Of a DNA stretch of 64,000 nt, positions 12,155-25,578 are shown piece by piece. The first letter of the stretch is position 1. Each line of letters opens with the position of its first letter. The notes beneath the pieces are model-generated. The model did not search any database. It worked only from the letters and a program-made list of their open reading frames with translations, and was not told where the DNA came from. The DNA is from Xestospongia bergquistia (Eukaryota > Porifera > Demospongiae > Haplosclerida > Petrosiidae), in NCBI GenBank assembly GCA_963965975.1, contig OZ014424.1, positions 4,030,001-4,094,000 of the forward strand. The letters are read 5' to 3'. The position numbers were made by a program, and so were the translations under genes.

Positions 12155-12525
12155 TATTTTATTAGAAGTTGGGTAATTACATTGATGATGTTATTTTGTG
12201 TTTCTAGTAGGATGTGTTACAATGATTACATTAATAAAGAAGAAAACACAACTAGCAATATGTCCCTTGTATAAACTCCCAACCATAACACCAATAGCAC
12301 TAAAACTAACAGCAACAAACTTCACTTGTCATACACTGATTAGAGTACTCCAGTCAATATTATATTCTTATGTTTTTTGGTTTTTTCCCAAGGGATCTTG
12401 TCCACTGTTAGGGATAATGATATTGAATAAACCACAGGATGCATTTTGATGTGGACAGCCATACCATACAATAAAGCACCTACTACTAACTGATCATACT
12501 CAGCATTATACAACAGACACAAGGA
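12155..12525 (-). pseudogene. PIG-M pseudogene fragment (unit A)
   Basis: The minus strand first matches the end of the last PIG-M exon (compare 22,298-22,400). It then jumps at about 12,262 straight into the middle of the first exon (compare 23,120-23,390), so about 0.7 kb including both introns is missing. A further ~27-base deletion follows near 12,300, and in-frame stops are present. Recognisable pieces include the equivalents of 'cttgtataaactcccaacca' and 'acagccataccatacaata' (plus-strand text). It cannot make a working enzyme. Confidence 0.85.
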
Positions 12526-13129
12526 GTTAATACTTCAAGATTATACAAAAGACACAAAAGATTAATACGACATAATTATGAATAAAGACACGAGGTGTTA
12601 ATACATGAAATTACAAAGAAAGTCATAAAAGGGTTAATACATGCATATCAGAGAGAATAGGCAGGTAATACACATTTAGGGTAAGACACAAGATGTACAG
12701 GACAATGTAATTATATAAGGTTAGGTTATCAATACATAAGAGAACAAAGATTAAATTGAAGGTCCATAAATAGAATAATTAAAACTGTATGGGAGGGTCT
12801 GATATCAGGTTTAACATCAAAGGATGGGGTTTACTATTATACATTGTTTTATGATATACAACAGTACTCTTACAGATGGTAACGTAAACAATGAGGTGTA
12901 TATGATAATAGTATTAACAAGAAAATGCACAGTTCTAGTGTTCTCAACAACCTTGTTTGGTAGAGTAGGATGATCTTTTAAGCAAAGGTGATATTAACAA
13001 TTTCTTGGGTTCAAATACTAGAAGCAACTTGATCCTGCAGTCTGCTTTTTCTATGTAGATTCTTTCATAACAGTCCAGAGAATACTATCACAAATGTAGG
13101 ATTTAGGGACTGGAAACATGTCTTAGGTA

Positions 13130-14440
13130 ACAAAGGAATTTTGAATGCACACTCTATATCAAAAGTTCACTGTTAGGCTATTTTAAGTTTTTGTGAATAT
13201 CAGAAGAGAATCGAGACAAGCTCTACAATCAGCATACAACTAGATAGACTGATTGAGTGCTCAAGAGATAAGTGAAACAGGAATATATGTGATAGCTATA
13301 ATGGAAGGAATTCTGCTCTGTGCTCTGTAAGGTATAGCTCTAACAGGACATAATGAAGGCAGTTATGCTTCTAGTCCAGGCAATTTTAAATCTCTTATGA
13401 CATTGCTTTCTTGTCATGATCATTCAAAAGTGGTGAAAGAACAACTGCAAGAAAAATCTGTAAGAATGCTACCTGGTTATCTACATTATTTCAAAATGTA
13501 ATTCTTCAGTTTCTTCCAGATCAGGTCCAATCATTTATCAAAATGGAGCTTCAAGAAGCTAAATTCTTTACAATCTTGGCAAATGAAAGCAAGAATATAA
13601 GCAGACAGACGTTGTCCATAGTTTCAGGTATATGTATTACTGTAAAACTGTAGAAGACTTTTCAGGCTGCACCAAGACTACAGAACTCAATTCAAATGTT
13701 CTTGCTGAATTTGTTATGAAACGAGTTTCTGGTTTAGGACTTGATTTAGGTAACTGTGCTATGATGGTGCATCTGTCATGAGCGGTAACAATACAGGTGT
13801 TCAAACATTAATCAGGAAGAAAAGTCACCAAGCAATTTATGTTCATTATTGCACTCACAGACTAACCTTGTTTTAGTAAATGTCATTGTTACGACCGGTA
13901 GTAAGAGAATAGGAGTGATCCCACGAGATACTGATCTTAGTCACTGAACAAGAACTTATAACAATTTACAATAATAACGACAACTGATTTTTACACAACA
14001 CAACTGACATATATACATACCATACAGGAAGTTACCAACTATAATTATATCAACATATCACATAATAATCACAACAAAATAATAATCATGAGAATAAGTT
14101 ACAACAGTCATTAAGCAAATACAAGCACCCTCTGACTTTTGCAAACTCTTTATATCTTTCTCTGTTCATCTAAGTCTCAGGAAACGTTTTATCTTTTCAG
14201 AAGTCTAGAGGTTAGGTTGATAAAAGATGGGCTTGTCACTATGATTCTATTGCTATACTATTCTTGCAACTTTCCCAGTAATTCTTGAAACACTTCAACA
14301 TATTGCTTATGGAACAGATATAAGTAGAACAATTGAGGCCATTGGACTTCAGGTAGCTTTAAATCATTCGAATTCATACCCAGTTTAGTTATATATAAGA
14401 ATGTTTTCGCCTTGAAAACTATCAGGTCAGAATGTCACTG
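13130..14440 (+). mobile_element. hAT-like (DUF4371/ZMYM-type) transposase relic
   Basis: Plus-strand fragments in shifting frames spell a known order of this transposase family. A GIALTGHNEGSY-like block with GNFKSLM lies near 13,333-13,400. FFTILANES lies near 13,567 (the family usually has an Asp in 'ADE' here, read as Asn). SGLGLDLGNC and SVMSGNNTGVQ lie near 13,730-13,800, and a CTHRLTL block near 13,853. A weaker RWACHYDSI block with a following ILETL segment lies near 14,227-14,310. Stops and frameshifts break every frame and an unrelated ~250-base filler sits in the middle. It is absent from unit A, so it inserted in B or was lost from A. No clear terminal repeats were found. Confidence 0.75.
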
Positions 14441-14639
14441 GAGTTTCTTGAGGTAGGAGGGAGTTGCTTTTGCACAACACAACAAAAAAAATCAAAAATC
14501 TTCTTAGCCTAAACACATCTGTTAATACAGTTATAATATTATAATAATTAAAGATTAATCAGCTGGTTAACTAACCAGAGTTAATAAAAGTAATGAATAT
14601 TAATAATTAATAGTAACATTTAATAACTCTACCTAGGCA

Positions 14640-16120
14640 CTTTGAAATTCCTGGATATGCTTATGCTTATGAAATAATCATATGTATGTCGTCTCTCTCT
14701 TCTTCATAATCTAAAGACAATATGTGTCTGAAAAAAGCAAAGAAAAATAAGAGAAATAGACATATTACTTTTTTAATGTCCAATGCAACATCAGTGTTGA
14801 GGTTATGTTCATGAGCTTTATTGATTACAATAACATTGTATAAGTCATATGCTAGTCATGTGGTTATCATTGTACCTATACTTACTTAGCAATGGATCCC
14901 ACATCATTTCTATAATCAATTAACATAAGAAACTATAGTATATAACTCATACACACACACACAGAGTAATAATGAACTTGGAATTACATGTTACTTAGAT
15001 AAAATGACTAACTTATGATACCTTTATTTCTGTATCTTTCACATCAGTACAATCATCAAAATGTACACAGTAACCAACCTAAAATTGAAAAAAATAGACA
15101 TCACATTCCTACTTATTATACATCAGTGATCCATTAATGTTCATTACCACATGCCCCAGTATATCTCCCATCTCATCAGTAACACATGCAGCTATTAACA
15201 AAAACTCAGATCAAAAGGAAGATGACGTTTATCACAATGAAATATGTCAACCATTGACTTACAGTGAACTATGCATAATTTAGTTTTTAATGATTAGGAA
15301 GCATGTCTTGTATTAGCAATTTAGCTATTTCTTGTTTCGCATGTTTTTTGGACTAATTGTTATATACTTCCTTTTCCTAAATACAACATGTATCTCACTC
15401 GCACTCTATTAATTAATTTATAGCTACTACAACAAATATTAAAGACTATACACTACTTTATGTTACATATAAAATATTAGACTATACTCAAAATAATCTC
15501 ATATATGTATGTCTTTATATGCTCTTCATGTTGTCATTTATGTGAGTAGTTACAAGTCGTATCTATCATCAACATGATGTGTACATCTAATAATAAAATC
15601 TGTATAGCTGTGTATTGATTTCAGTACTATGTCTCTACATCTTAACATTATAACTGACAGGTTGTTGTCATATATAGGAGATGTCTACTGATGAATTAAA
15701 TAGAACATAAACATTATTCCTAATTATAGTAACATCTGTATAACTGTGTCCAAAATATATGTAGATGTGTCTAGTTTGTTTTAATTTCAGCCTGTCAGTT
15801 GGACTACGTTTAGATCTCTACTGTTAACACATTATAGTTGACTGGTTATTGTCATAGCAGATGTTTACTGATAACTTAAATCGAACATGATAATATTTCT
15901 AATCACAGTGACATCTGTACAACAGTACAAGTAATAAGTATATGTGTTTGTGTTTATATTGCAATATGTCAGTTTGACTATATCTCTACATGTTTACCTG
16001 ATAAGTCAGTATATAGCTATAGTATATTATTACATAATTTATAGTTACTACAACAAATATTATAGACTATACACTAGTTCATGTTACATATAAAATATTA
16101 GACTTTATTTGAAATAATCT

Positions 16121-16158
<38 letters not shown>

Positions 16159-16545
16159 TTTACATGTTGTTTAGATAAAATGACAAATAAACTGATAGTG
16201 TTGTCTTTAGCATTAATTAACATATTTTGTCATGAATATATTTACTAACAGCTTGTTTTTATATCAAAAATTTTTTTAAAAGGCTCAGTAGTTGCATGCA
16301 GACAGAAATTCAAATTAATTATCTATCAAAGATCAAGGAGCGAAGATTTGTGAGTGAATTTATTAATATAGCTATTGAGTTTCATATAAACAATCAATAA
16401 TCATATTCTGACATGAAGAGTAACATATATTATATATACATTGGCTTTATTTTATAAGCACTAGATTCTTAGAAAGGTGTTGTATACACACATGTAGGTT
16501 TTAGGTCAATATTATTTAATAATACTAATTGTTCCTTATAGGATA
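14640..16545 (+). other. 5' flank of the unit B beta-helix copy
   Basis: Largely collinear with 4,860-7,075: the 180-base repeat family occurs once in good form (about 15,673-15,855) and once diverged. A (ta)n microsatellite lies at about 16,125-16,156, and the conserved leader with 'gatttgtgagtgaa' near 16,350 is present. The TATA-like box of unit A is degraded here. Confidence 0.6.
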
Positions 16546-16558
16546 TTGTCATTAAACA

Positions 16559-19500
16559 ATGGCATCACTTCATAGTATGATATTGGTTATTCTTGTTATT
16601 GTTCTTTTAAACTTTATTAAACCACTTTCTACTCATATTGTCCAAATTAATACAAGTAATCAACTTTGGTTCTGGTTATGTAGTGATAATATACCACTGC
16701 AAAATAACTTGACACTTCATTTGACACAAAGTAACTACATACTTCATAACATGACCTTCTGTCTTATTGAAAATGTTAGTAATCTTACATTAAAAGGAGT
16801 GGGATCTGATGGGAAATCATCAATTAAATGTCAATTACGACATGACTCAACTACTGGTTTTGGCTTTGTCAATATATCCAGTGTTACTTTAGAAAACTTA
16901 GAGTTTACTGGATGTGGAGCAACAATAACAAAGTCAGCTGTGGCATTCTTTAATGACACCCACCCACATTTAGGATATAAACAGAAAGCATTATTGGTAT
17001 TTAACCATTGTCACAATATAACAATACAACATGTTAAAATCACCAATTATATTGGATATGCTATCTTTATGTTAAATCCTCTCAACTCATCATTAATGAA
17101 TCATGTTAGAGTCACAATAGGAACAGCTGGTGCTAATGACTGTAGTATGTTTGGTTGTGCTGGTAGTGGTATTTTTGTAATGTTTAAAGACACTCAACAC
17201 ACCTCTCCTAATATGGCACCTGTTAATGTGATATCGTCATATTGTAATCTTCAACTCAACTTGAACAATATACCAAATGTACCTCCCTTAATTCTTATAA
17301 AACATGACATATGTAGTCTTCCTATGGTTGGTGCTGGTGGTCTAACAGTACTGTTTAATCAGTCATTTCTGGCTAGATTTTCAATTCAAAGTGGTAATTG
17401 CTCAGATAATTGTGGAACAGTAACAGGAAATATATTAGTGATATTTTATAATGGTATGGTTAACTCTCAACTGTCACTGACAGATACTGATATATTTGGC
17501 GGACATCTTCTTCCTTCAACTATACAAATTGGTGGTGCATGTCTTACTATTATCTCAACTTTGTGTCAAACATGTCCTTTTAACAGCACAAAAGAATTGC
17601 CAGTTTGGGCACCAATTTCTTTAAATAATGTTGATTTACATCATTGTGGTGTTGATACTAGTGTAGCAAATGAATTTACACATCTAAAATATGGAGGAGG
17701 ATTCTATCTAAATATTTTTGAATTTTGTGGAGCTAGATCAATTGTCTTGCTACTTAAAAGAGTGATATACAGAAGGAACTATGCTTATAAATCTGGATCT
17801 GGTCTTTATGCTTTTGTAACAAACTCTGTCTTAAGAGACAAGAATATATCTATAATACTAGAAGATGTTACCATAACAGATAGTCGTAAAGGTGCTGCTA
17901 GTTACAAACTGTATTCTACAGTTGCAGTTTTAACATTAATTAATTGGAACAATGTTACATTTAGAGGTAATAGCCTTTTTGCTGGAAGTAACTCTCCAAT
18001 GATTGCAGCATATAATAGTAATATACACATGACAGGACAACTATTGTTTAAAGGGAATTCTGGTACAATGGGAACTGCCATACAACTATTTTCTTCATTC
18101 CTTATTCTTCATGAGCCACTGATTGCTACATTTCATTACAATAATGCTTTATTATATGGTGGAGCTATATATGGTGATAATGTAGTGATCCCTGGTCATC
18201 ATAGATGTGTAATGCAAATTAATACTAACAAAACAGACCTATACAAAATAGATATTATATTGAAATTTAAAGGGAACATAGCAGGACTTGCAGGAAACAA
18301 CATTTATGCTACTCCTCTCTACAACTGTTCTTTTCTTTATCCACAACATAAGTTTGAATTTGTCCACTTTGACTGGAAATCAATTGTAAATTTTAATACA
18401 TCAAACACTCTCAATAATGGACTGAAACCAATGTCTTCTCAACCAGTCAAAATATGCTCTTGTCATCTTAACAACAACACAAATAGATTGGTCAAAAACT
18501 GCTCACAATTGTATGCTATTCCTAATGTCATAATACTTATGCTGGTAAGACAGTAACCATATCATTGTGTGCTGTTGATGATTCTGATACCATTGTTTAC
18601 TCTCCTGCTGTTCTTTCTATCACAAATTATCACAATAAACAAGATAAATTGTCAGAAAATGGATTGTATTTAAAACAAGGACAAACACTTGTACCTTTGT
18701 CAGGAAGTAACTGTACTCAAATCCCTTACATTGTCCTTAGTAAACTAGATGAACTCAAACATGGAAGGCTTAACATTGCAACACCAGGTAGTCCACCATC
18801 TTGGTCAGCTGAACTTTATGTACATTCTTGTCCAATGGGATTCATGTTAAAAGGAGATGAGTGTGTATGTGATAGTTTCATTGTTGACATGTCACCCTCT
18901 ACAAAATGTAATATTACTACAACAACTATTACAATATATTCTGGTCAATAGTTGGGTTATATATCTTCTGACAATAACAGTATGTTTGGATTTGCCTCAG
19001 TTTGTCCTCCTGGTAACTGTAAAACTGACACTCTACTATTTAATGTGACAGATCCCTTCTCTATTTGTGAGTCCAATAAGATGGGCATTCTCTGTTCACA
19101 ATGTCAACATAATATGAGTGTTGTATTTGGTAGTACAGAATGTAGACCATGCTCTGATCTGTGGTTAAATACAATAGTTGAATATGCTTTATTTGGTTTG
19201 TTACTGGTAGCAATAATGCTTGCATTACCTCTGACTATATCAGAAGGACCATTAGCTGGTATCATAATAGTTATGAATGTCACTTCTGTTTCAACTATTG
19301 ACTATTTGGATAGTAACAATTGGTTTGTGTACACTGCTAGAGTCTTTGTTTCCCTCATGAACCTTAATCTAGGTTTTCCAATGTGTTTGTACAATAGAAT
19401 GACACCAACTGTTAAAACTGTTATACAATTTGTTTATCCAGTCTACTTGTGGGTTTTGATAATTGGATTCATCATATTCAGTCATTACTCAACTAAAATC

Positions 19501-20280
19501 TCAAACAGAACAGCAAGTCATTCTGTCCAAGTCCTGGCTAGTCTCATCCACCTCTCCTTCTCCAAAGTTCTCATCACTTGTATAGACATCATAGCTTATG
19601 TTCCTGTTCATACAGCACAAGAAGGAACAATGGTAGTGTGGTATGGTGATGGTAATGTTGAGTATCTCTCCAGTCCTCAACATATTGTTCTCTTTACTGT
19701 AGCTGTGATAAGTTTGTTGTTGAATATATTACCTTATATATTGTTTGTTACTTTGGGCAGATATTGTATGAGATGGAGATGTGTAAATAAGTATTTGCGT
19801 CCATTTCTAGAGGCTTTTCAAGGTCTTTACAAACAAGAACAAGGTTACTGGTATGGAGTGAGGATGATAACTGTTGTATATGTCTATTTGATGTGGGCAG
19901 TTTTTAGAGGATATAATTTTAACCTAATGTTGTTCATGCAACTAACACCAGTTACTATATTGTGTATCATTCAGGTATCTCTTGAACCATTTCGTAGTTT
20001 TTGGCTAAACCATGTTGATACATTTTGTCTGGTATTGTCCATATGTCAAATTCAGTCAGCTCTTGTGTTTGGTGGTAGATATTACTGGTTTTCTTTTGTG
20101 ATGGCTTCATTTAACTACATAATTCTTATTTTATTAATGGTTGTGATTGGATGTCAATGTTGGCAGAAATTGAAATGCAAGTTGAGAAGAGAAAGAAGCC
20201 ATGGTCGTGGTCATGTGGTTATCCCAACAGATGAAGATGATGATGAGATGAGACAAGCTCTTTTATTATCTACTGATTAA
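16559..20280 (+). pseudogene. Broken copy of the beta-helix/multi-TM gene
   Basis: Same start, signal peptide, beta-helix region, Cys-rich stalk and TM block as the gene at 7,091-10,822, with many substitutions and small in-frame indels. Two lesions separate it into three frames. One base is lost near 18,530, where 'gtcattaacacttatg' in A is 'gtcataatacttatg' here, ending the first frame at 18,556. A TGG to TAG change falls at 18,949-18,951, in the sequence that reads GQW in A. Downstream the frame is open again to 20,280. Both the Cys residues and TM segments are otherwise kept, so decay looks recent; an assembly error is possible for either lesion but less likely for both. Confidence 0.85.
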
Positions 20281-22297
20281 GTTTAGTCATATCCTCAGTT
20301 ATATGTATTAGAAAGTTTGTATGTAATTTTGTAGTTTAGATAAAATAATGATTGTTTGGAAAATTTTGGAAAAACATATTTATGAGTTATGAGTGTCTTG
20401 CAAGTTCATCACAATAAACCCTATTGCATTTGGACTCATATCCTTGATGTAAACTTAGTAACTAGACCAGTAACACAGAAGAGGACTTTTATCTGCACAC
20501 TGAGCTTCCATACAATTAGCCAATTAATATACTACCATTATTAATTACAATTCTTTAATTGTGTTGTAGTGGTTGTGTAACTGCACTAGGTTATAGGTCT
20601 GTATGTTTTCTATGGTGGTGACAAGAAATGTTATGAAACGTATGTCCTGACGGCTGAGGTATGTCTGTCTTATGCTTTTAAGGGCCTCCATGTTGTTGCA
20701 ATCTTGTATGGTAATCCTGGAATCTTTCATTTCATTAAGCTATCAAAGTAGTCCTTAAAGAAGGTGACTGTTTTGGCCTTATACATTCATAGAAACTAAT
20801 GTTAGAATCAAGGCAATATGCTCCCTGCTGTATCAGCAGAAGACTTTGCTAACTTGGGATTAGACAGGTCTAAAAAATCTTGAAGCTATTGACTTACTCT
20901 ATGTTATAAGCCCCCATATTGGTACCCAATATCCTACATGCAAAGTGATTGTATAAGAAATACTTCTATGTAGATTCTTTTGAGTCTGACATGGCCAAGT
21001 CATACAGTCACTGGAATGTCTACATTCTATATTCCTCCTAATGTTTTTAAGAAAGTCAATCCTTCAATGTCTTTTCAACTGATCAAACTGTTGTCCGTTT
21101 TGTGACTGATTTCCAATTTGCTTTCAAGTAAATGGTAACCTTGATGGTATTGACAAGATCATCAATTAATTCTTCTTCAGTGATATGACAACATTTGATC
21201 AAATCAATTGCCATGCTTCAAAAGACATCTCTGATTATGTGAAGTAGAATCTATCCAACTAATGTAAAGGGTGTAACAATTCTTGTGAAGGGAGAAAAGC
21301 TGTCATTAGTTGTAAGGTTTGGATAAATAATGTTTGGATCAAAAGCATACCTTTACCAACCAAACCCTCTCTTGGTCTGAATCTGGTGGTAACCCATCTA
21401 ATGTAGAGCTTAAATTTATAAATAAAGGTGATCTAGTTTATGGTATTAGTGGCAAGAACTGTAGCGATCTCAGACAATCTTATTGGTCAGTTTTCACATT
21501 TGTGTTAGACTAGAGGAAAGGCATATTTACTACTAGGTGAAAGCAATAATGTTGATCTCACTATAAGAAAGCGTTAGATCTCATGAAAGGGAATATGGCT
21601 CTTACCTTTATTACTGTAATGATTATGATCATTATTTATTACCTTGCTACTTTTCCTCAAAGAGAATCCAACTAAGAAAATTGAGGTTAATTCAATCTAG
21701 CCGGGGAAGATTTGGATGATGTTTCAAAGAGACAAGTATGTGTTTAAAGGGATACCAGCAACTTAAAATACATATATAATTAAAGAAATGTTTCAATTGC
21801 ATTTTGTCTGCAAATATTCCTTATAACTGTCTAAAACTGTACGTGTACATAGTTGACTTTTGTTTAGCAAAGAGCCACAATGTTTATTTATAGTTTCCTA
21901 ATTACTCAAGTTTGACAATTTAAAATTTCTCAACAATAAGAATATTCAGTTTATAAATCTAGATGTTATAGACCAGTCATGCAGTGTTCTTAATGTAATT
22001 ACTGACTGACATCATGGCAAGTCAGTACCATCTGTAAATGCTATATACATGTATACTATATTTGCTTGCAGAGACAAGCCCATTCCTATTTTACACCATG
22101 CACAACTAAATTCCATTAGCCAATCACAGTCTGCAAAGAGGTCCATTTTCAAGTACATTAACAGTTATATATTAAATACATATATTTCAAAATAACAGTG
22201 AGTGCAAACAAGAAAGTTATTGATTATTAGTACTACATATTGACATTTTCATTCATTACACATTATAATGTATAATTATACAACTAACACATTGCTA
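20281..22297. other. 3' flank of unit B, degenerate sequence
   Basis: Begins with the 3' flank shared with unit A and an AATAAA-like site near 20,412. From ~20,600 to 21,750 there are short open stretches on both strands (for example 50-60 codons), broken by many stops; part is shared with 11,490-11,680. It may be an old pseudogene or transposon, but I cannot name it. 21,990-22,297 matches 11,820-12,150. Confidence 0.5.
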
Positions 22298-23859
22298 TTA
22301 TTCTAGTTTATTCTCTATTACAAGTTGGATACCTCGCATTGATGATGTCATTTTATGTTTTCTAATGAGATATGTTATAATGACCACATTAACAATGAAG
22401 AACACACAACTAGCTAGCCAGATATAGAGAAATGTATTGATGCCTTGAAACTCTAACAAGTATGCTGGATATAACCACATACCCTATATAAGATGAAAGA
22501 GACAATATATTTATTCCAAAGAATTTAGTAAAAATAAATAAATAGTACAAAATAGATCAAAATACTGGCAATAAAGACTGGTAGTTCAAAACACAAACGT
22601 TGTAAATAAATGTACAATTAATGTATCATTCCCACAAATAGGACACTTTTAACAGTAATATATAGAGGACATTGTTTTCTAACCTGAGCAATAAACCATA
22701 CAGTGATCATCACTATTGCTTTACTCAGTGTCACTGTTGTATGTGGTACAATCAATGGTAAATAACAGAGGTACCATAAGAAATACTAAAAGAATAATGA
22801 TTACCACAATAATAATTAATATGAACAACAGTATATATGTGATATAATAGTTTTATGTTGGATGAAGCAAGTAGTTAACTATATACTTACTTGAGATGTA
22901 CAAACTTTATTGAATGTTACAAACAAGAATGTTTGTACAAAACAACAAAATGGAAGATCACGAAATAAACTTATAGCAGTAGTGGGGATGAGAACTAACT
23001 GAGGTAAGAAGGCAGCTAGGCTTACAAGAGGTGCTACCCACGTCTCTTGTGTAAGATACAACATGTAGAAATAGATGGAGAAATTATGACGTATATCAGT
23101 TCTAGTGATGTGATAGAGATATGTCTCTTGTATAAACTCCCAACCATAACACCAATAACACAATGTAGTGACAATAAAAAATGTACTAAAACTAACAGCA
23201 ACAAATTTCACTCGCTTCACACTGACTAGGGCACTCCAGTCAATAGTGTATTTTTGTGATTTTAGGTCCCTTTTCCAAGGGGTCTTGTCCACTGTTAGGA
23301 ACAATGATATTGAATAAATCACAGGATAAATTTTGACATGGACAGCCATACCATACAATAAAGCACCTACTATTAACTGATCACACTCTAGATAATATAT
23401 ACAAAGTAACATTAATACTGCCATTGTTGATTCAGCATTTCCCCGACTAGAAACAATAGCTGTCAAAGGATTGAACAACCAGAATATACATGATAGTATC
23501 TTCAAGTGTTTAGGAAGATTTTGTAATGTAAGAATCTTGTAAATTATCCAACCAGCATACACATCAAGTGTTATAAAGAGTGTTTTACCAAATGCAAGAT
23601 GAAGAATGTGATTGGGTACTAACAACCAAGCTATTATAGGGGTGTAGCGATAAGTGGGTCGAAAATAAGGGGAAGAGCCTTCAAGTACATGCATAGCAGC
23701 ATCTGAAAAGACCCGATAATCAATATCAGTGAATTTGACAGCCATTACTCTATCTTGCCATTCTCCATAGACGATAAGTCCAGCTCTTAGTAACCACGAG
23801 ACAGCGAGCAGTCTTCTTATAGTTAACCGTTGGTTCAGTATTGTAGTTAGGGAGGCCAT
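22298..23859 (-). CDS. PIGM: GPI mannosyltransferase 1 (PIG-M)
   Basis: Catalytic subunit of GPI-MT I, the ER enzyme that adds the first alpha-1,4 mannose from dolichol-phosphate-mannose to the GPI precursor. Three exons on the minus strand: 23859-22891, 22785-22684 and 22483-22298. They join in phase 0 to give 418 codons, close to the family's ~420. The luminal DXD motif is DID at residues 45-47 in FTDIDYRVFSDA. Further family blocks are YRYTPIIAWLL, NPLTAIVSSRGNAES, YGMAVHVKIYPV, and near the end GMWLYPAYLLEFQGINTF. Several hydrophobic spans fit a multi-pass ER protein. The start is the only ATG consistent with family length. A shredded relic lies at 12,155-12,525, so this is the surviving copy of a duplicated locus. 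Confidence 0.95.
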
Positions 23860-25578
23860 TTTGAAATGATTAATATTCAGACTCCTCCTGTGATGTCGAT
23901 AGAAGTAACACTGTTATGTTAATCTTTTAAAATATGTCAGAATTGCAGATTCAGGACAAGTCTCATTATATATAAAACGAGTTGGGTTTTGATGTTACTG
24001 TGTGTAAATTTACTTTGAACTTGAAATTTTTTCTACAGCAATGAAAGCATAGGTATAAAAAGGAGGGGCTGGAGCCCTCAAAATTTGAATCTAGTACACA
24101 TAATATGAATGATAACAGTCCATTTAAATTATCTGCATCATTGTTTGACTGTTAAGGCTAACACATCAATTGTAATACTTTCTTTTCATCACTTATACAT
24201 AGTCTTTTGTTTGCACTCCTTAATTAAGCTGAACATCAACATTTCTTATTTACACTTATTGATAATACTAACCAAGACATAACACAACTGTATGTTGCTC
24301 CATATTCATAAGCAATTAACTGATTTTTGTGATCTAGTACAAATTGCAAACGAATTTATTGTCAAGTACACCTTTATATACATAGCTACAACCATTAAGT
24401 CTTATAACAATGCGTCAACACTACTATAACAATTCAAAAATGAATCTATAGTGATCTGTTGTCTACAATTATGAAGTAGAGAATATTGATGCCAGAATCA
24501 AGATTAAGTTATATTGATTCAACTGAAGGTGAGTAGTGATATTGTTAAGAATTCGGAGGCTTATTTACCACATTGTTCATATTTGTAGACTGAAAGATAA
24601 TTGAACATTATAAATGTAATATTTCTGTAAATGATGGTTCAAAAAAGATAATAAAACAGAATGTTTCAGTGTGAAGGCCTTCTCAGTTGTCTAATATAAA
24701 ATTAACAAGAAATGATGATAGCTATTTATATACAGAGTATGGTATACATTATGATAGTTCATGGTGATGTAGATACTAATTGAGAGACTGTACTTGTAAG
24801 TTAACAAGATGAAGGTTATGAGGGGACTCATACTGATGTGATGTGGTGACTAGAGGGACAAGAGAAGTTCCAGCACCTTCAATGAGGAGATATTGGATGC
24901 ATTTATAGTATTTGATGATGAAACTATAAACATATAAATGTAACATTGATAAGGTTCAGAAAATTCCACTAGAAATGTGCATGTGGGTGTGTCCTCTCAT
25001 ATACAGTGGATTTTAACCAATTCCCTCAAGATATTGATTCATTGTGCATCTGTCTGGACCTCTTCCTACTTCACTATTATCACAACAACTTTATATATTG
25101 ACAACTGTTTACACAGATTAAGTTTTGTGTTGTTAATATTATTTGTGCTTTTTTGGGCATAGCTATAGATCACAGAGTACTTATTGGTTTATATGTAACT
25201 TATGGAATCATCATCACATACATTGACTAGCATCAATATGAGAAACTATCATACATAGATCAATCAACATGGATGTGTTAATAAATCTATTATATATTTT
25301 GATGTAATCTCCTCATTCTCTTGAACTTATATTTCTGTTGATATTCTTGATATTGCTCCTTATTATTCTATCATGGAGGCAGTAACACTGCCTGTATAGA
25401 GATGGTACAATGCTATGAGTATGACATAATTATGTACAAAAACCATAAGCTTAATACATGCATGGGTAAAAGATAGTATGCATATCTTGACTTGTCATAC
25501 ACTCTGTGAAAATTTTTAACTAAATTTGCATTAATTAATAAATAACTACTTCAAATTGAACAAATGTACTAGTTGTAG
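23860..25578. other. Intergenic DNA between PIG-M and the next plus-strand exons
   Basis: No recognised gene. A 61-codon frame at 24,977-25,162 has no splice context or family resemblance and is probably chance. The region would hold the PIG-M promoter on its left side and, if the Lys/Glu-rich exon pair is real, the upstream exons of that gene. Confidence 0.4.

Larger units (their letters stand above)
4200..12520 (+). repeat. Segmental duplication, unit A
   Basis: This block is collinear with 12,520-23,400. Matching landmarks (A/B) are the 'aaagtcataaaaggattaata' stretch (4247/12614), the 'cttatgaaataat' region (4860/14660), the 180-base repeat family (5083/15673), the gene leader (6440/16250), the beta-helix gene (7091/16559), its 3' flank (10,823/20,281), and a PIG-M tail (12,155/22,298). 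Similarity is highest over the coding sequence and the near 5' flank and patchy elsewhere. Unit A carries the working beta-helix gene and a ruined PIG-M. Confidence 0.85.
12520..23400 (+). repeat. Segmental duplication, unit B
   Basis: Second copy of the 4,200-12,520 block. It is longer because a hAT-like relic (about 12,940-14,640 together with filler) is present, the 3' spacer is longer, and the PIG-M gene is not collapsed. It contains the dead beta-helix copy and the live PIG-M, the reverse of unit A. The A/B junction falls at about 12,520, where PIG-M-like sequence gives way to the 'acacaaggagtt' start of the unit. Confidence 0.8.

Noticed and set aside
12198-12522. Two overlapping short frames on opposite strands
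   Set aside because: Both fall in the collapsed PIG-M relic.
18952-20280. A separate gene of 442 codons for the TM block
   Set aside because: It aligns end to end with the second part of the unit A gene and has no proper ATG or signal peptide; it is the 3' piece of the pseudogene.
20545-20730. 61-codon minus-strand frame
   Set aside because: It lies in degenerate sequence shared with unit A (about 11,490-11,680), where the frame is not kept; not treated as a gene.
24977-25162. 61-codon hydrophobic frame
   Set aside because: No splice signals, no family resemblance, AT-rich composition equal to flanks.
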